DNA of 9,489 nucleotides, from positions 1 to 9,489 of the forward strand of contig USHK01000033.1 in assembly GCA_900554375.1 (NCBI GenBank), given 5' to 3'. The translations under genes and the position numbers were made by a program. Shown in pieces: positions 1 to 6,560 of the stretch; positions within the stretch are counted from its first letter, which is position 1, and every line of letters starts with the position of its first letter. The notes under the pieces are model-generated. The model made no database searches, was not told where the DNA came from, and was given only the letters and a program-made list of their open reading frames with translations. The DNA is from an uncultured Sutterella sp. GTDB taxonomy: Bacteria > Pseudomonadota > Gammaproteobacteria > Burkholderiales > Burkholderiaceae_F.

Positions 1-47
1 GAGATTCATGAGCGTCTCGTGGGCTCGGAGATGTGTATAAGAGACAG
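1..47. other. Illumina Nextera i7-side adapter (non-genomic)
   Basis: Bases 14-47 match the 34-nt Nextera read-2 transposase adapter, ending in the 19-bp mosaic end AGATGTGTATAAGAGACAG at 29-47. Bases 1-5 (GAGAT) fit the end of the P7 oligo and bases 6-13 (TCATGAGC) sit where the i7 index belongs. From memory this is the reverse complement of a standard Nextera index. The bases are library construct, not genome. They create false protein tails: the minus-strand frame through them ends in SLIHISEPTRRS and a plus-strand frame begins MYKRQ, both typical adapter-derived peptides. Confidence 0.98.
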
Positions 48-1118
48 TTCCTGAAGAACGCCTTGCTCCTCTGCGGAAGCGCTCAGCAGCTCCTGCTTTA
101 CCTTTTCGGCTTCTGCTTCAACAAGCGGAAGCAGTTTGGCGTGCACGAACTCGGAGAGGCGAATCAGCGTGGTTTGCCCCATGCCGACGTAGTCATCAAA
201 CTCATTTTCCGGCAGAAGCGGAACCTCAATGCCCCACTCTTTAGAGATTTCTGCGGCATGCTTAGCATTAAAGACTTCTAAGGTCTGCAAAACTTCTTCC
301 CTGGCCCAATCTTCGACTGCACGACCTTCCTGCATTAATGCTTCGGTTTCGGGCTCTTTTAAAAAATCCAAAACCGACTTTGTATCCGTAAAGCCTTTCG
401 GCGTCCACAGGAGCTCAACATAACGATCGTGAAAACGAGCTTTAAATTTGATACCTAAACGAACCGAAATACCCATAATGTGGGCAGCTTCATAAAGTTC
501 GTACACTACTTTCGGATCAACAAAGTTATAGTAGACAACTGTCAGACGGCGAATACCCTTAACACGTGCATCCATCACGAGATAAGTCGGGTTCTTGCGG
601 CCCATGGTGTTGGCGTCGTGCACATGGTCGTCCATAGTCTTCTGATTCCATTCCTCCGGCATCTCCAGCAAGAAGAATTTAGAAAGAAAGGCACGAACAA
701 TACGGGGATTGCCGGCGGCTACCTTCTGAAAATCGTGAATCAGTCGAAGCTGTTCTTCTTCATTGCCGCGCGCACGAACAATCTCTTTCATAAGCTGGAT
801 GAGCACGCGCGAAGTATTAAAACGGAAAGGGGTCTGAGCGCTGTAAAGCACTTCGTCATGAAGCGTCTTCAAAGCAGACAGCCTTTCTTCTACACCGGTA
901 CCGTCATTTAAACGCTGCAAAAGGTTGACCTCAGCCATCGCCATTCTTTCTTCATGGGTACTGACCATGTTTTGAATGCCGTGCGGATGCAGAGCGGTTC
1001 TAAAAGTCTCCTGCTCGGCAGAAGATACATTCCCGGAATCGATGACCTCATTAATTTTTCTGAGCAGATCTCGATCCTTCTTATCAAAACGTAATGACTG
1101 ATTCACCTTGAGACTCAA
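48..1118 (-). CDS. Partial unknown protein with degenerate PHP-like motif (3' end missing)
   Basis: Codons 1-357 of a gene whose 3' end lies beyond the contig edge; the residues after E357 come from adapter. The start is a TTG at 1118 with an in-frame TAA immediately upstream (1127-1125). Only a weak AAGAA ribosome site is seen, so the start is uncertain. The protein is soluble, charged and helical at first (residues 1-155), with no signal peptide or membrane segment. Residues 163-225 follow the order of a PHP-domain core: DDHVHD (163-168) like the metal-binding HxH, then a Gly near 188, VVYYNFVD (194-201) where active PHP proteins have (I/L)TDHN, and MGISVRLGIKF (215-225) where they have GI.V.PGIEF. 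HxH is kept, but the Asp-His and Glu ligands are replaced (Y196/Y197, K224), so catalysis by the usual metal site is doubtful. Residues 330-357 look coiled-coil-like. PHP kinship is inference from motif spacing; the function is unknown. Confidence 0.75.
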
Positions 1119-1289
1119 AAATAATTATTCTTGTGAAAAGTTTCGATTTTACAGAAGGTTAGCTTTTATGGTTGTAACAGAGAAACAAAAATTCCCAATA
1201 GCTCACATCTTCTAAAAATCCAAGCGGCAGAGCTTATACTGCGGACGAGTAGAAAATCACAAAAAAACGCCCACATACACACAACTTAA
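1119..1289. promoter_or_regulatory. Divergent promoter region
   Basis: This A/T-rich gap separates two divergently transcribed genes. For the leftward gene, TAAAAT (reverse complement of 1146-1151) is a fair -10 element placed about 28 nt before its TTG start; no good -35 is visible. For the rightward gene, TATACT at 1235-1240 is a near-consensus -10 and would leave a leader of about 45 nt, again without a clear -35. No operator palindrome stands out. Both promoter calls are weak inferences. Confidence 0.3.
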
Positions 1290-2015
1290 ATGACTGGACT
1301 TGGCACTCTCACAAATGTATTCGCTATTGCCCTCGGCGGAATATTAGGAATCATTTTCGGTAGGCGTTTGGCTGTAAACCATCAAAAGGCCTTAATCTCC
1401 GCATGCGGGTTATGCGTAATTTTCATTGGGATCGCAGGTACCCTAGAACAGATGTTCAGGATTAAGGACGGTGTCATTTCCACTTCCGGTATCTTAGTTG
1501 TGGTGCTCAGCTATGCCGTTGGGACACTTCTAGGAACAATATTTGATCTAGAAGGAAAAATTGAAAAATTTGGAGAATTTCTGAAAAACAAAGCCAACAG
1601 AAAAAATGACAATAACTTCGTTACCGCTTTTGTTGTTTCTTCATTAACTGTATGCATTGGAGCCATGGCCGTTGTCGGAGCGGTACAAGACGGTATCCAT
1701 AACGATGTGTCAATTCTCGTTGCCAAATCTATTTTGGACTTTGTCATAATCTTCATACTGACTGCCTCCTTAGGGATCGGGTGCGCTTTTTCGGCAATTC
1801 CTGTAGGCATTTTTCAAGGAAGCATTACGCTCCTGGCAGTGTTCATCGAACCTGTTTTGACTGCGAAGGCTCTTGGGTATCTTTCTATGACCGGATCGAT
1901 GCTGATTTTTTGCGTGGGCATTAATTTGGTTTTTGGGAAGAAATTTGAGGTGGCTAACATGCTTCCGGTCTTGATAGTGGCCGTGTTATTCGCATATATT
2001 CCCAACTTTGACTGA
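1290..2015 (+). CDS. DUF554 (YqgA-type) integral membrane protein
   Basis: A 241-residue polytopic inner-membrane protein of the DUF554 family, to which E. coli YqgA belongs; its transport or signalling role is not established. The family length (about 230) and signature fit: an N-terminal GTLTNVFAIALGGILG stretch (residues 5-20), and the central GAMAVVGAVQDGIHND (124-139) followed by LVAKSILDF (143-151). Hydrophobic segments fall at about 7-24, 36-53, 65-84, 111-131, 147-166, 168-188, 198-215 and 222-238, with a basic loop at 97-108 (KNKANRKND). The ATG at 1290 is the natural start for the conserved N-terminus, but there is no recognisable Shine-Dalgarno, so translation may be weak or use an A-rich leader. 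It stands alone: its upstream neighbour is divergent and its downstream neighbour convergent. Nothing links it to the molybdoenzyme module. Confidence 0.9.
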   Translation: MTGLGTLTNVFAIALGGILGIIFGRRLAVNHQKALISACGLCVIFIGIAGTLEQMFRIKDGVISTSGILVVVLSYAVGTLLGTIFDLEGKIEKFGEFLKNKANRKNDNNFVTAFVVSSLTVCIGAMAVVGAVQDGIHNDVSILVAKSILDFVIIFILTASLGIGCAFSAIPVGIFQGSITLLAVFIEPVLTAKALGYLSMTGSMLIFCVGINLVFGKKFEVANMLPVLIVAVLFAYIPNFD

Positions 2016-2219
2016 TATCGGCAAGCATTTCATCTGCACGACGTCCTATCGAGGAATTTTCTTGAGAGTTTTCAACAGCAATCCTCGCTCCTGCTCATAG
2101 GAAGCTGGAGACAGTGCATTGGGAAATCTGTCTTAACAGCTTTGAACTTTGCGAAGAAATCTAAGACTGCGCAAACCTTCTGAAATCTCCCGTTCGGCCA
2201 TCTGCTGCATCTTGTTTAC
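2016..2219. other. Convergent intergenic gap, no intact gene
   Basis: This gap lies between the convergent 3' ends of the DUF554 and LysR genes. No terminator with a T-run was found. A weak 6-bp inverted repeat (TTTGCG at 2148-2153, CGCAAA at 2170-2175) has a 16-nt loop and no tail. On the minus strand the LysR reading frame continues past its TAG as two short open stretches of 28 and 27 codons, separated by a TAA. This could be decayed coding sequence or chance. Confidence 0.5.
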
Positions 2220-3206
2220 CTAGGATGTTTTCAGCGATTTCTTTGAGATTTTTTTGCTTTCCTGACGTTTTTTGGCTCGTTTCTCTTCGAGACTGCGCAG
2301 TAAAACAGATCGAAACCACTGATGAGCCGGGTCAAAATGTGTACGGTCATGCCACAGAAACACCGGTGTCCAGGCCGGTTCCGCAACCAAATTCTTAGGA
2401 AGAATCGTCAGAGGAAGATTCCCGATGAGTTCGTTTACAGAAGATTCCGGCAGGCGTCCGATGAGATCACACTGGGTCAGCATATGGGGAACCGTTAATA
2501 GATACGGAGTATCAATCGCAATACTGCTTCCTTCCTCAAATCCGGAGGACTCCGTCGTAATTTTTCCTTCTGAATATCCGTACTTCACCGCAATAAAACG
2601 GTAGCTCTTTAGGTCCGCTCTCTTAAGCTGTTTACCTTCCTTAAGTTTGACTGCCAAAGGATGCGTATCCCTGACTACATATAAATGATCCGTGTTGTAG
2701 AGCGTCTCGTAGTGGAATTTCTTTCCTAATTCTCTTAACTTGAGATTGGGCGGCGCATAAATGACGATATCTATGTTGCCCTTCTCTAACGCCCACTGAA
2801 AATGCTCATGAAGCGAAATAACGGAAAGACGAATATTAGGAGCCTGCGAGAAGAGATTCGCAAGTGAGGGAACAATAAATCTCAGCGCTGCATTATCAAT
2901 GCAACCAATGCGGAAATCTTGCGTCAAGTCCTTAGGAGAAAAGACCTTCGGACTTGGAAGACGATCGATGCGCATCAAAATGGACTGAATCTCGCCAATC
3001 AATGAATCCATCTTGGGGGTCGGCATCATCGCACGGCCGCTTTTCACAAAAAGAGGGTCTTCAAAAATTTCCCGTGCTTGTGCCAAAAGGCGGAAACACG
3101 TCGCAGAGCCCTTTCCTAAACGGTTAGCAGTAGAGATAAGGTTGCGCGAGTCATAAAACTCGGCAAGAAATCTAAGCAATTCGCTGGTGGGACGGTCTTG
3201 GGCCAT
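2220..3206 (-). CDS. LysR-type transcriptional regulator, divergent from the molybdoenzyme operon
   Basis: A LysR-family activator/repressor of 328 residues from the ATG at 3206. A longer frame from a TTG at 3239 (339 aa) is open, but its extra 11 codons run through the palindromes at 3213-3257 and have no ribosome site, so I prefer the ATG. In the 339-residue numbering, the winged helix-turn-helix spans about 20-78 (LLRFLAEFYDSRNLISTANRLG, then FEDPLFVKSGRAMMPTPK). The effector-binding periplasmic-binding-protein fold spans about 108-313. The C-terminal WHDRTHFDPAHQWFRSVL is close to the WHxRxxxDPxHxWLR pattern of the NahR/DntR/LinR/NodD group, many of which bind aromatic compounds. An unusual Lys-rich tail follows (RAKKRQESKKISKKSLK). 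The divergent placement 134 bp from the molybdopterin subunit strongly suggests that it controls that operon and senses its substrate or a related compound. The effector is unknown. Confidence 0.92.
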   Translation of the reverse strand: MAQDRPTSELLRFLAEFYDSRNLISTANRLGKGSATCFRLLAQAREIFEDPLFVKSGRAMMPTPKMDSLIGEIQSILMRIDRLPSPKVFSPKDLTQDFRIGCIDNAALRFIVPSLANLFSQAPNIRLSVISLHEHFQWALEKGNIDIVIYAPPNLKLRELGKKFHYETLYNTDHLYVVRDTHPLAVKLKEGKQLKRADLKSYRFIAVKYGYSEGKITTESSGFEEGSSIAIDTPYLLTVPHMLTQCDLIGRLPESSVNELIGNLPLTILPKNLVAEPAWTPVFLWHDRTHFDPAHQWFRSVLLRSLEEKRAKKRQESKKISKKSLKTS

Positions 3207-3212
3207 ATCGTT

Positions 3213-3257
3213 ATCAATTTTGATGAGGATTTTTGTCAATTTTAATCAAATATGACA
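3213..3257. promoter_or_regulatory. Putative LysR operator: two inverted repeats
   Basis: Two inverted repeats lie side by side just upstream of the regulator's ATG. ATCAA-TT-TTGAT (3213-3224) is a perfect 5-bp arm repeat, and TGTCA-N14-TGACA (3234-3257) is a perfect 5-bp arm repeat over 24 bp. LysR proteins classically bind a T-N11-A dyad between divergent promoters plus a second site near the target -35, and this arrangement fits. The assignment is inferred from position and symmetry. Confidence 0.5.
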
Positions 3258-3279
3258 GGAAAACTCGTCTTTTCAAAAT
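3252..3279 (+). promoter_or_regulatory. Candidate promoter of the molybdoenzyme operon
   Basis: ATGACA (3252-3257, five of six -35 consensus bases) is followed after 16 bp by CAAAAT (3274-3279, four of six -10 bases), giving a start near 3286 and a leader of about 54 nt. The -35 overlaps the right arm of the proposed operator, as expected for LysR activation or repression. This is inference from sequence only. Confidence 0.35.
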
Positions 3280-3339
3280 ATGGAAATCACTCCAAAATTT
3301 CGCCCAGAAGCACCCCAATGCTGACAAGGAGAAACAATT

Positions 3340-5541
3340 ATGCAAAAACTCTCAAGAAGGCAAATTCTCAAGGCAATCTCCGCTCTTCCGGCCGTCTCTC
3401 CGGCCACTTCCGTACTTGCTCAGGCAGCTAATCCTCAAGCACAGGAATGGACGGGCTTTGCCATTTGCGATTCTTGCAATCACGTCCCCGCTTGCGGAAT
3501 TCAATTCCAGGCACAAGGCAATAACATTATCAGCATTAAAAACTGGAAAGAACATCCGCGTCATTGGCTCTGTTCCAAGGGCATGAGCACGCTGCAGCGT
3601 TTATATAACCCGAATCGTCTCCTTTATCCTATGAAGCGTACTGCTCCCAAAGGCGCGGCTGATCCGGGCTGGGTTCGTATTACCTGGGACGAGGCTTACA
3701 AGACGATTGCAGCTAACATGCTCGCCGCCAAGAAGAAATACGGCCCCGAATCCGTTATGTTCTATGCAGGAGACCCGAAAGAGCCGAGACCTTCCATTTA
3801 TCGTCTGGCTCGTTATTTTGATTCTCCAACTTGGGCCACAGAATCTTCCGCCGCTTGCCGCTCAGGCTGCATGATGGCCGAACAGCTCAACTTCGGCCAG
3901 CCGAATAACGGGTCAACACCCACTAAAGATACTAAGGTTTATATGATCATGGCTACCAACGTTTGGGCTCAGCCTCTAGGTTGGTGGGAAGCCATCAAGG
4001 CCGCAAAAGCACGCGGCTGCAAGATCATCACGGTTGATACCAGACGAACCAAAGCCGCAGAAATCGCCGATATCCATTTGGCTCCTGCCATTGGTACGGA
4101 CGCTGCTTTGGCTGCCGGTATCGCCCGCGTTCTGATCAAAGAAAACCTTATTAATAAGCCCTTCATCGATCAGTGGACACATGGTTTCGAAGAATACGCC
4201 AAATATGTGGAGCAGTTCACACCCGAAAAGACTCAGGAAATTACCGGCGTACCGGCTGATAAAGTCGTAGCAGCTGCTCGACTTTGGGCGCAGGGGCCGG
4301 GATCCTTTACTCTGACAACTCAGTCCCTGTCTCATAACTCCAACGGTGTAAACAACACTCGCGGTTTGCTCCTACTGCCAATCTTAATGGGTTACATCGA
4401 TATACCGGGCGGCGTCCCCTTCGGCCTGCCTCCGAAAGGTTTGTCCATGGCAGCCTTCGGTCTGCACCCTGCCATGTCTGATAAGAAGTGGTGGAACTCT
4501 CCTGAAGTGAAAGCTCGCCGCCTAGATAAAGACGAGCTTCCGCTTTGGCACGACCTGCAGGATCAGACCAGCCCTAACAACCTGCCTGAATGGGTTCGCG
4601 ACGGAAAAATCAAAGTCTTCTGCGGGTGGGGCTTTAACGTCAATATTTGGCCTCAGCCCGATGTCTATAACGACGCTCTCTCTAAATTAGACTTTGCGTT
4701 CGCTACTGACTATTTCCATCGCAAAGACAGTCATCGCAACATGGACATCATCCTTCCTGCTGCAATGAACTATGAACGCCACGCTCCCTTCGGCTGGTAC
4801 GGTCCGAACATTGCCGTTCGTAAGCCGATTAAGCCGCTCGGCGAAGCTAAAGAAGACTGGCGTATCGCTCTAGAGCTCGGCTGCATCATCGATAAGCCTG
4901 AAAACTTCTTTGACGGCGATCCTGAAAAAGCACTTGACTTCATTCTTCATCAGTACGAAGGGGGAGACCTGGTTAAATTCAGAAATGCGCTGCCTCAGAT
5001 CAGCCGTATCCCGGCTCCGAAACCCGGTTTTAAGAAGTATGAAGACGGAAGACTTCGTGCCGACGGCAAGCCCGGTTTCAACACTCTTTCCGGAAAACTG
5101 GACTTCTTCTCCGATCGCGCAGCTAAATTCGGCTACCCGGGCCTTCCGATTTACAAACCAATGACCGATCTCAGCAAAGAGTTTGATCTTCGTCTAATGA
5201 ACGGCTCCCGCAAACCGTACATCACGCACAGCAAGACTCGTACAGATCAACCCTATTTGATGGAAATTGAAGATTGCCTGCATGTCAATATCAATCCGAA
5301 AGATGCTGAAGCCAGAGGTATCAAGGAAGGCGACACCATCCTCATCACATCTCCGTTCGGCGGTCCTGTGGAAGGAAAAGCAGTAGTTTCTCTGATCGCT
5401 CCTGTCGGTACGATTGATTGTCAGTATGGCTGGCTAGACAATCAAAACACGCAGAAACTCATGAACCGCGACAATCGTGACCCGATGTCCGGTTATCCGA
5501 GCTACTTCGAAAATCCCGTCCGTGTAGAAAAGAAAGCCTAA
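3340..5541 (+). CDS. Tat-exported molybdopterin oxidoreductase, catalytic A subunit
   Basis: Catalytic subunit of the DMSO-reductase (Mo-bisMGD) superfamily, 733 residues, a normal length. It starts at an ATG 8 nt after AAGGAG (3326-3331). The N-terminus is a twin-arginine signal (SRRQILK, 5-11) with a short hydrophobic part and a plausible AQA cleavage site after residue 29, so the enzyme should be periplasmic. A [4Fe-4S] site follows: C43, C46, C52 and C78 (CX2CX5CX25C, with a longer second gap than the usual X3). Next come RLYNPNRLLYPMKRT (87-101), GWVRITWDEAY (110-120) and the Mo-ligand region ESSAACRSGC (168-177). C173 aligns with the NapA Cys/FdhF Sec ligand by spacing to FG (185-186). 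The C-terminal molybdopterin-binding beta-barrel spans about 615-728 and ends NPVRVEK. The substrate is unknown; possibilities include sulfur or other anion reduction and dehydroxylation of aromatic compounds. It is followed 10 nt later by its iron-sulfur partner and has no membrane-anchor gene. Confidence 0.95.
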   Translation: MQKLSRRQILKAISALPAVSPATSVLAQAANPQAQEWTGFAICDSCNHVPACGIQFQAQGNNIISIKNWKEHPRHWLCSKGMSTLQRLYNPNRLLYPMKRTAPKGAADPGWVRITWDEAYKTIAANMLAAKKKYGPESVMFYAGDPKEPRPSIYRLARYFDSPTWATESSAACRSGCMMAEQLNFGQPNNGSTPTKDTKVYMIMATNVWAQPLGWWEAIKAAKARGCKIITVDTRRTKAAEIADIHLAPAIGTDAALAAGIARVLIKENLINKPFIDQWTHGFEEYAKYVEQFTPEKTQEITGVPADKVVAAARLWAQGPGSFTLTTQSLSHNSNGVNNTRGLLLLPILMGYIDIPGGVPFGLPPKGLSMAAFGLHPAMSDKKWWNSPEVKARRLDKDELPLWHDLQDQTSPNNLPEWVRDGKIKVFCGWGFNVNIWPQPDVYNDALSKLDFAFATDYFHRKDSHRNMDIILPAAMNYERHAPFGWYGPNIAVRKPIKPLGEAKEDWRIALELGCIIDKPENFFDGDPEKALDFILHQYEGGDLVKFRNALPQISRIPAPKPGFKKYEDGRLRADGKPGFNTLSGKLDFFSDRAAKFGYPGLPIYKPMTDLSKEFDLRLMNGSRKPYITHSKTRTDQPYLMEIEDCLHVNINPKDAEARGIKEGDTILITSPFGGPVEGKAVVSLIAPVGTIDCQYGWLDNQNTQKLMNRDNRDPMSGYPSYFENPVRVEKKA

Positions 5542-5551
5542 GGAGATCGTC

Positions 5552-6193
5552 ATGAGCAAATATGGAATTATCGTTAACGCCGACGACTGCATCGGCTGTC
5601 ATGCCTGCTTCGTAGCTTGTAAAGAAGAAAATCAAGTTGCTCCGGGAGTGAAATGGAATCATTTGGAAAGACTTGAACATCCGGCCGAAGAAGTTATTGA
5701 GTACTTCCGAGTCTCCTGCATGCACTGCGAAAATCCCGCCTGCATGAAGGTTTGTCCGGTTAAAGCCGTTTATTTCGGACCGCACGGTGAAGTTCTGATC
5801 GACCAAAAGAAATGCATCGGCTGCAAAGGCTGCTTGGCAGCCTGCCCGTACGGTGCTCCCAAATTTTCCGATCCGAATAAACAGTCCTACTACGGCGACC
5901 TGAAGCCGCTCGGCGGAAGAGGTGCCAGCCCGACAGCCTGGACAACTCGAATTCCCGGAAAAGCCGAGCATTGCACTTTGTGTACGCATCGTACTTCCGA
6001 AGGCCGTTTGCCTGCCTGCGTTGAAGTCTGCTCGACCAAAGCCCTTCAGTTAGTAGACTACGACAACCCGACCGATGCTCAAAAAGCTTTGATTGCTAAG
6101 GCCCAGATCATCAATAAAGATGCGGGTACTTCTCCGAAGATCCGCTTCATTTCCTCCATTACTGACTTTGGAGCTATGAAGGTTAAAGCCTAA
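5552..6193 (+). CDS. Four-cluster [4Fe-4S] ferredoxin-like electron-transfer B subunit
   Basis: The DmsB/PsrB/TtrB-type partner of the upstream molybdoenzyme, 213 residues. Its AAGGAG ribosome site (5540-5545) overlaps the A-subunit TAA, with 6 nt to the ATG, so the two are translationally close and made in one operon. All 16 cluster cysteines are present: C13/C16/C19/C23, C56/C59/C64/C68, C88/C91/C94/C98 and C141/C144/C156/C160, which predicts four [4Fe-4S] clusters wiring electrons to the A subunit. There is no signal peptide, so it probably travels folded with A through Tat. There is no C-terminal membrane helix. The usual third gene (NrfD/PsrC or DmsC anchor) is absent, so how electrons enter is unknown; a soluble cytochrome or a remotely encoded quinol oxidase is possible. 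The ends of the protein (YGIIVNADDC and the FISSITDFGAMK tail) look complete. Confidence 0.95.
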   Translation: MSKYGIIVNADDCIGCHACFVACKEENQVAPGVKWNHLERLEHPAEEVIEYFRVSCMHCENPACMKVCPVKAVYFGPHGEVLIDQKKCIGCKGCLAACPYGAPKFSDPNKQSYYGDLKPLGGRGASPTAWTTRIPGKAEHCTLCTHRTSEGRLPACVEVCSTKALQLVDYDNPTDAQKALIAKAQIINKDAGTSPKIRFISSITDFGAMKVKA

Positions 6194-6364
6194 GTTTGAA
6201 TTGCGGTGCCAAAAGCGTGCGGCACCGCCTCGTATTTTTGGGCGGGTCATGAATCCGCCCTTTTTTTGTCGGAACTTTTCAATATATATGGCAGAAGCTA
6301 CTGCTATTGCCAAGAGCAATCCAAAGACAGTAAACCGAATACCTGACTTCGGATTAAGCTTCAT
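6050..6364 (-). CDS. Doubtful small membrane-anchored ORF antisense to the operon end
   Basis: An ATG at 6364 opens a 104-codon frame. Its first 35 residues look like a real signal anchor: a basic N-terminus (MKLNPKSGIR), a hydrophobic run at about 11-28 (FTVFGLLLAIAVASAIYI) and a basic stop-transfer (EKFRQKK). After that it runs through the reverse complement of the two terminators and into the B-subunit gene, where the residues look like antisense shadow. There is no ribosome site. It may be the surviving 5' piece of a lost gene, a very short membrane protein, or chance. Only about 6260-6364 has coding character. Confidence 0.2.
   Translation of the reverse strand: MKLNPKSGIRFTVFGLLLAIAVASAIYIEKFRQKKGGFMTRPKIRGGAARFWHRNSNLGFNLHSSKVSNGGNEADLRRSTRIFIDDLGLSNQSFLSIGRVVVVY
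6203..6239 (+). terminator. First intrinsic terminator-like hairpin after the AB operon
   Basis: A perfect 8-bp stem GCGGTGCC/GGCACCGC (6203-6210 and 6221-6228) with a 10-nt loop, starting 10 nt after the B-subunit stop. The T-run (TATTTTT, 6233-6239) begins 4 nt from the stem, so it may be inefficient alone. It is backed up by the next hairpin. Confidence 0.7.
6240..6267 (+). terminator. Second, strong rho-independent terminator of the AB operon
   Basis: The stem GGGCGG/CCGCCC (6240-6245 and 6255-6260) is extended by a G-U and a T-A pair to 8 bp and is directly followed by seven T residues (6261-6267). This is a canonical intrinsic terminator on the plus strand. In the other direction the hairpin is followed by A residues, so it is not bidirectional. 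It separates the chaperone gene from the AB transcript. Confidence 0.92.
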
Positions 6365-6560
6365 AAAATGCTTTTTTCGACACTGTTGCGAACCGGCGTC
6401 CTTATTTTCGATAGGACTTATTTTCGGGAGTCACCGCTGTCTTCTTCTCAGTTTCCCCTAAGTCCCAGTTAAATGATTCGCCCTATCATCACTTAGCTGA
6501 TAAAGTTTCCGGCAATGAACTAACTCTGTGCAATTTTGTACGCAGTCCCAAAGGAAGAAC
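6268..6560. promoter_or_regulatory. Leader/promoter region of the chaperone gene
   Basis: About 290 bp without a convincing plus-strand gene. It holds a 10-bp direct repeat, CTTATTTTCG, at 6401-6410 and 6417-6426 (16-bp period). An overlapping inverted repeat is GTCCT (6398-6402)/AGGAC (6413-6417), and another is ATGAT-N7-ATCAT (6473-6489). A promoter must lie here because two terminators precede it, but no hexamer pair is good enough to name. The left part overlaps the doubtful minus-strand ORF. Confidence 0.35.

Noticed and set aside
33..281. Plus-strand frame beginning MYKRQ near the left end
   Set aside because: Its start lies in Nextera adapter and the rest is antisense to the PHP-like gene.
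480..911. 143-codon plus-strand frame inside the PHP-like gene
   Set aside because: It is antisense to a gene with clear coding character, has no ribosome site and no recognisable domain; a shadow frame.
1119..1289. tRNA or small RNA gene in the left intergenic gap
   Set aside because: No cloverleaf, no hairpin plus T-run and no CCA-type end could be found.
5459..5989. 176-codon minus-strand frame across the A/B subunit junction
   Set aside because: It is antisense to two firmly identified genes. Its length reflects the codon bias of the opposite strand, and it has no domain.
6201..6461. 86-codon plus-strand frame after the B subunit
   Set aside because: It begins inside the first terminator hairpin and passes through the second, without a ribosome site or family resemblance.
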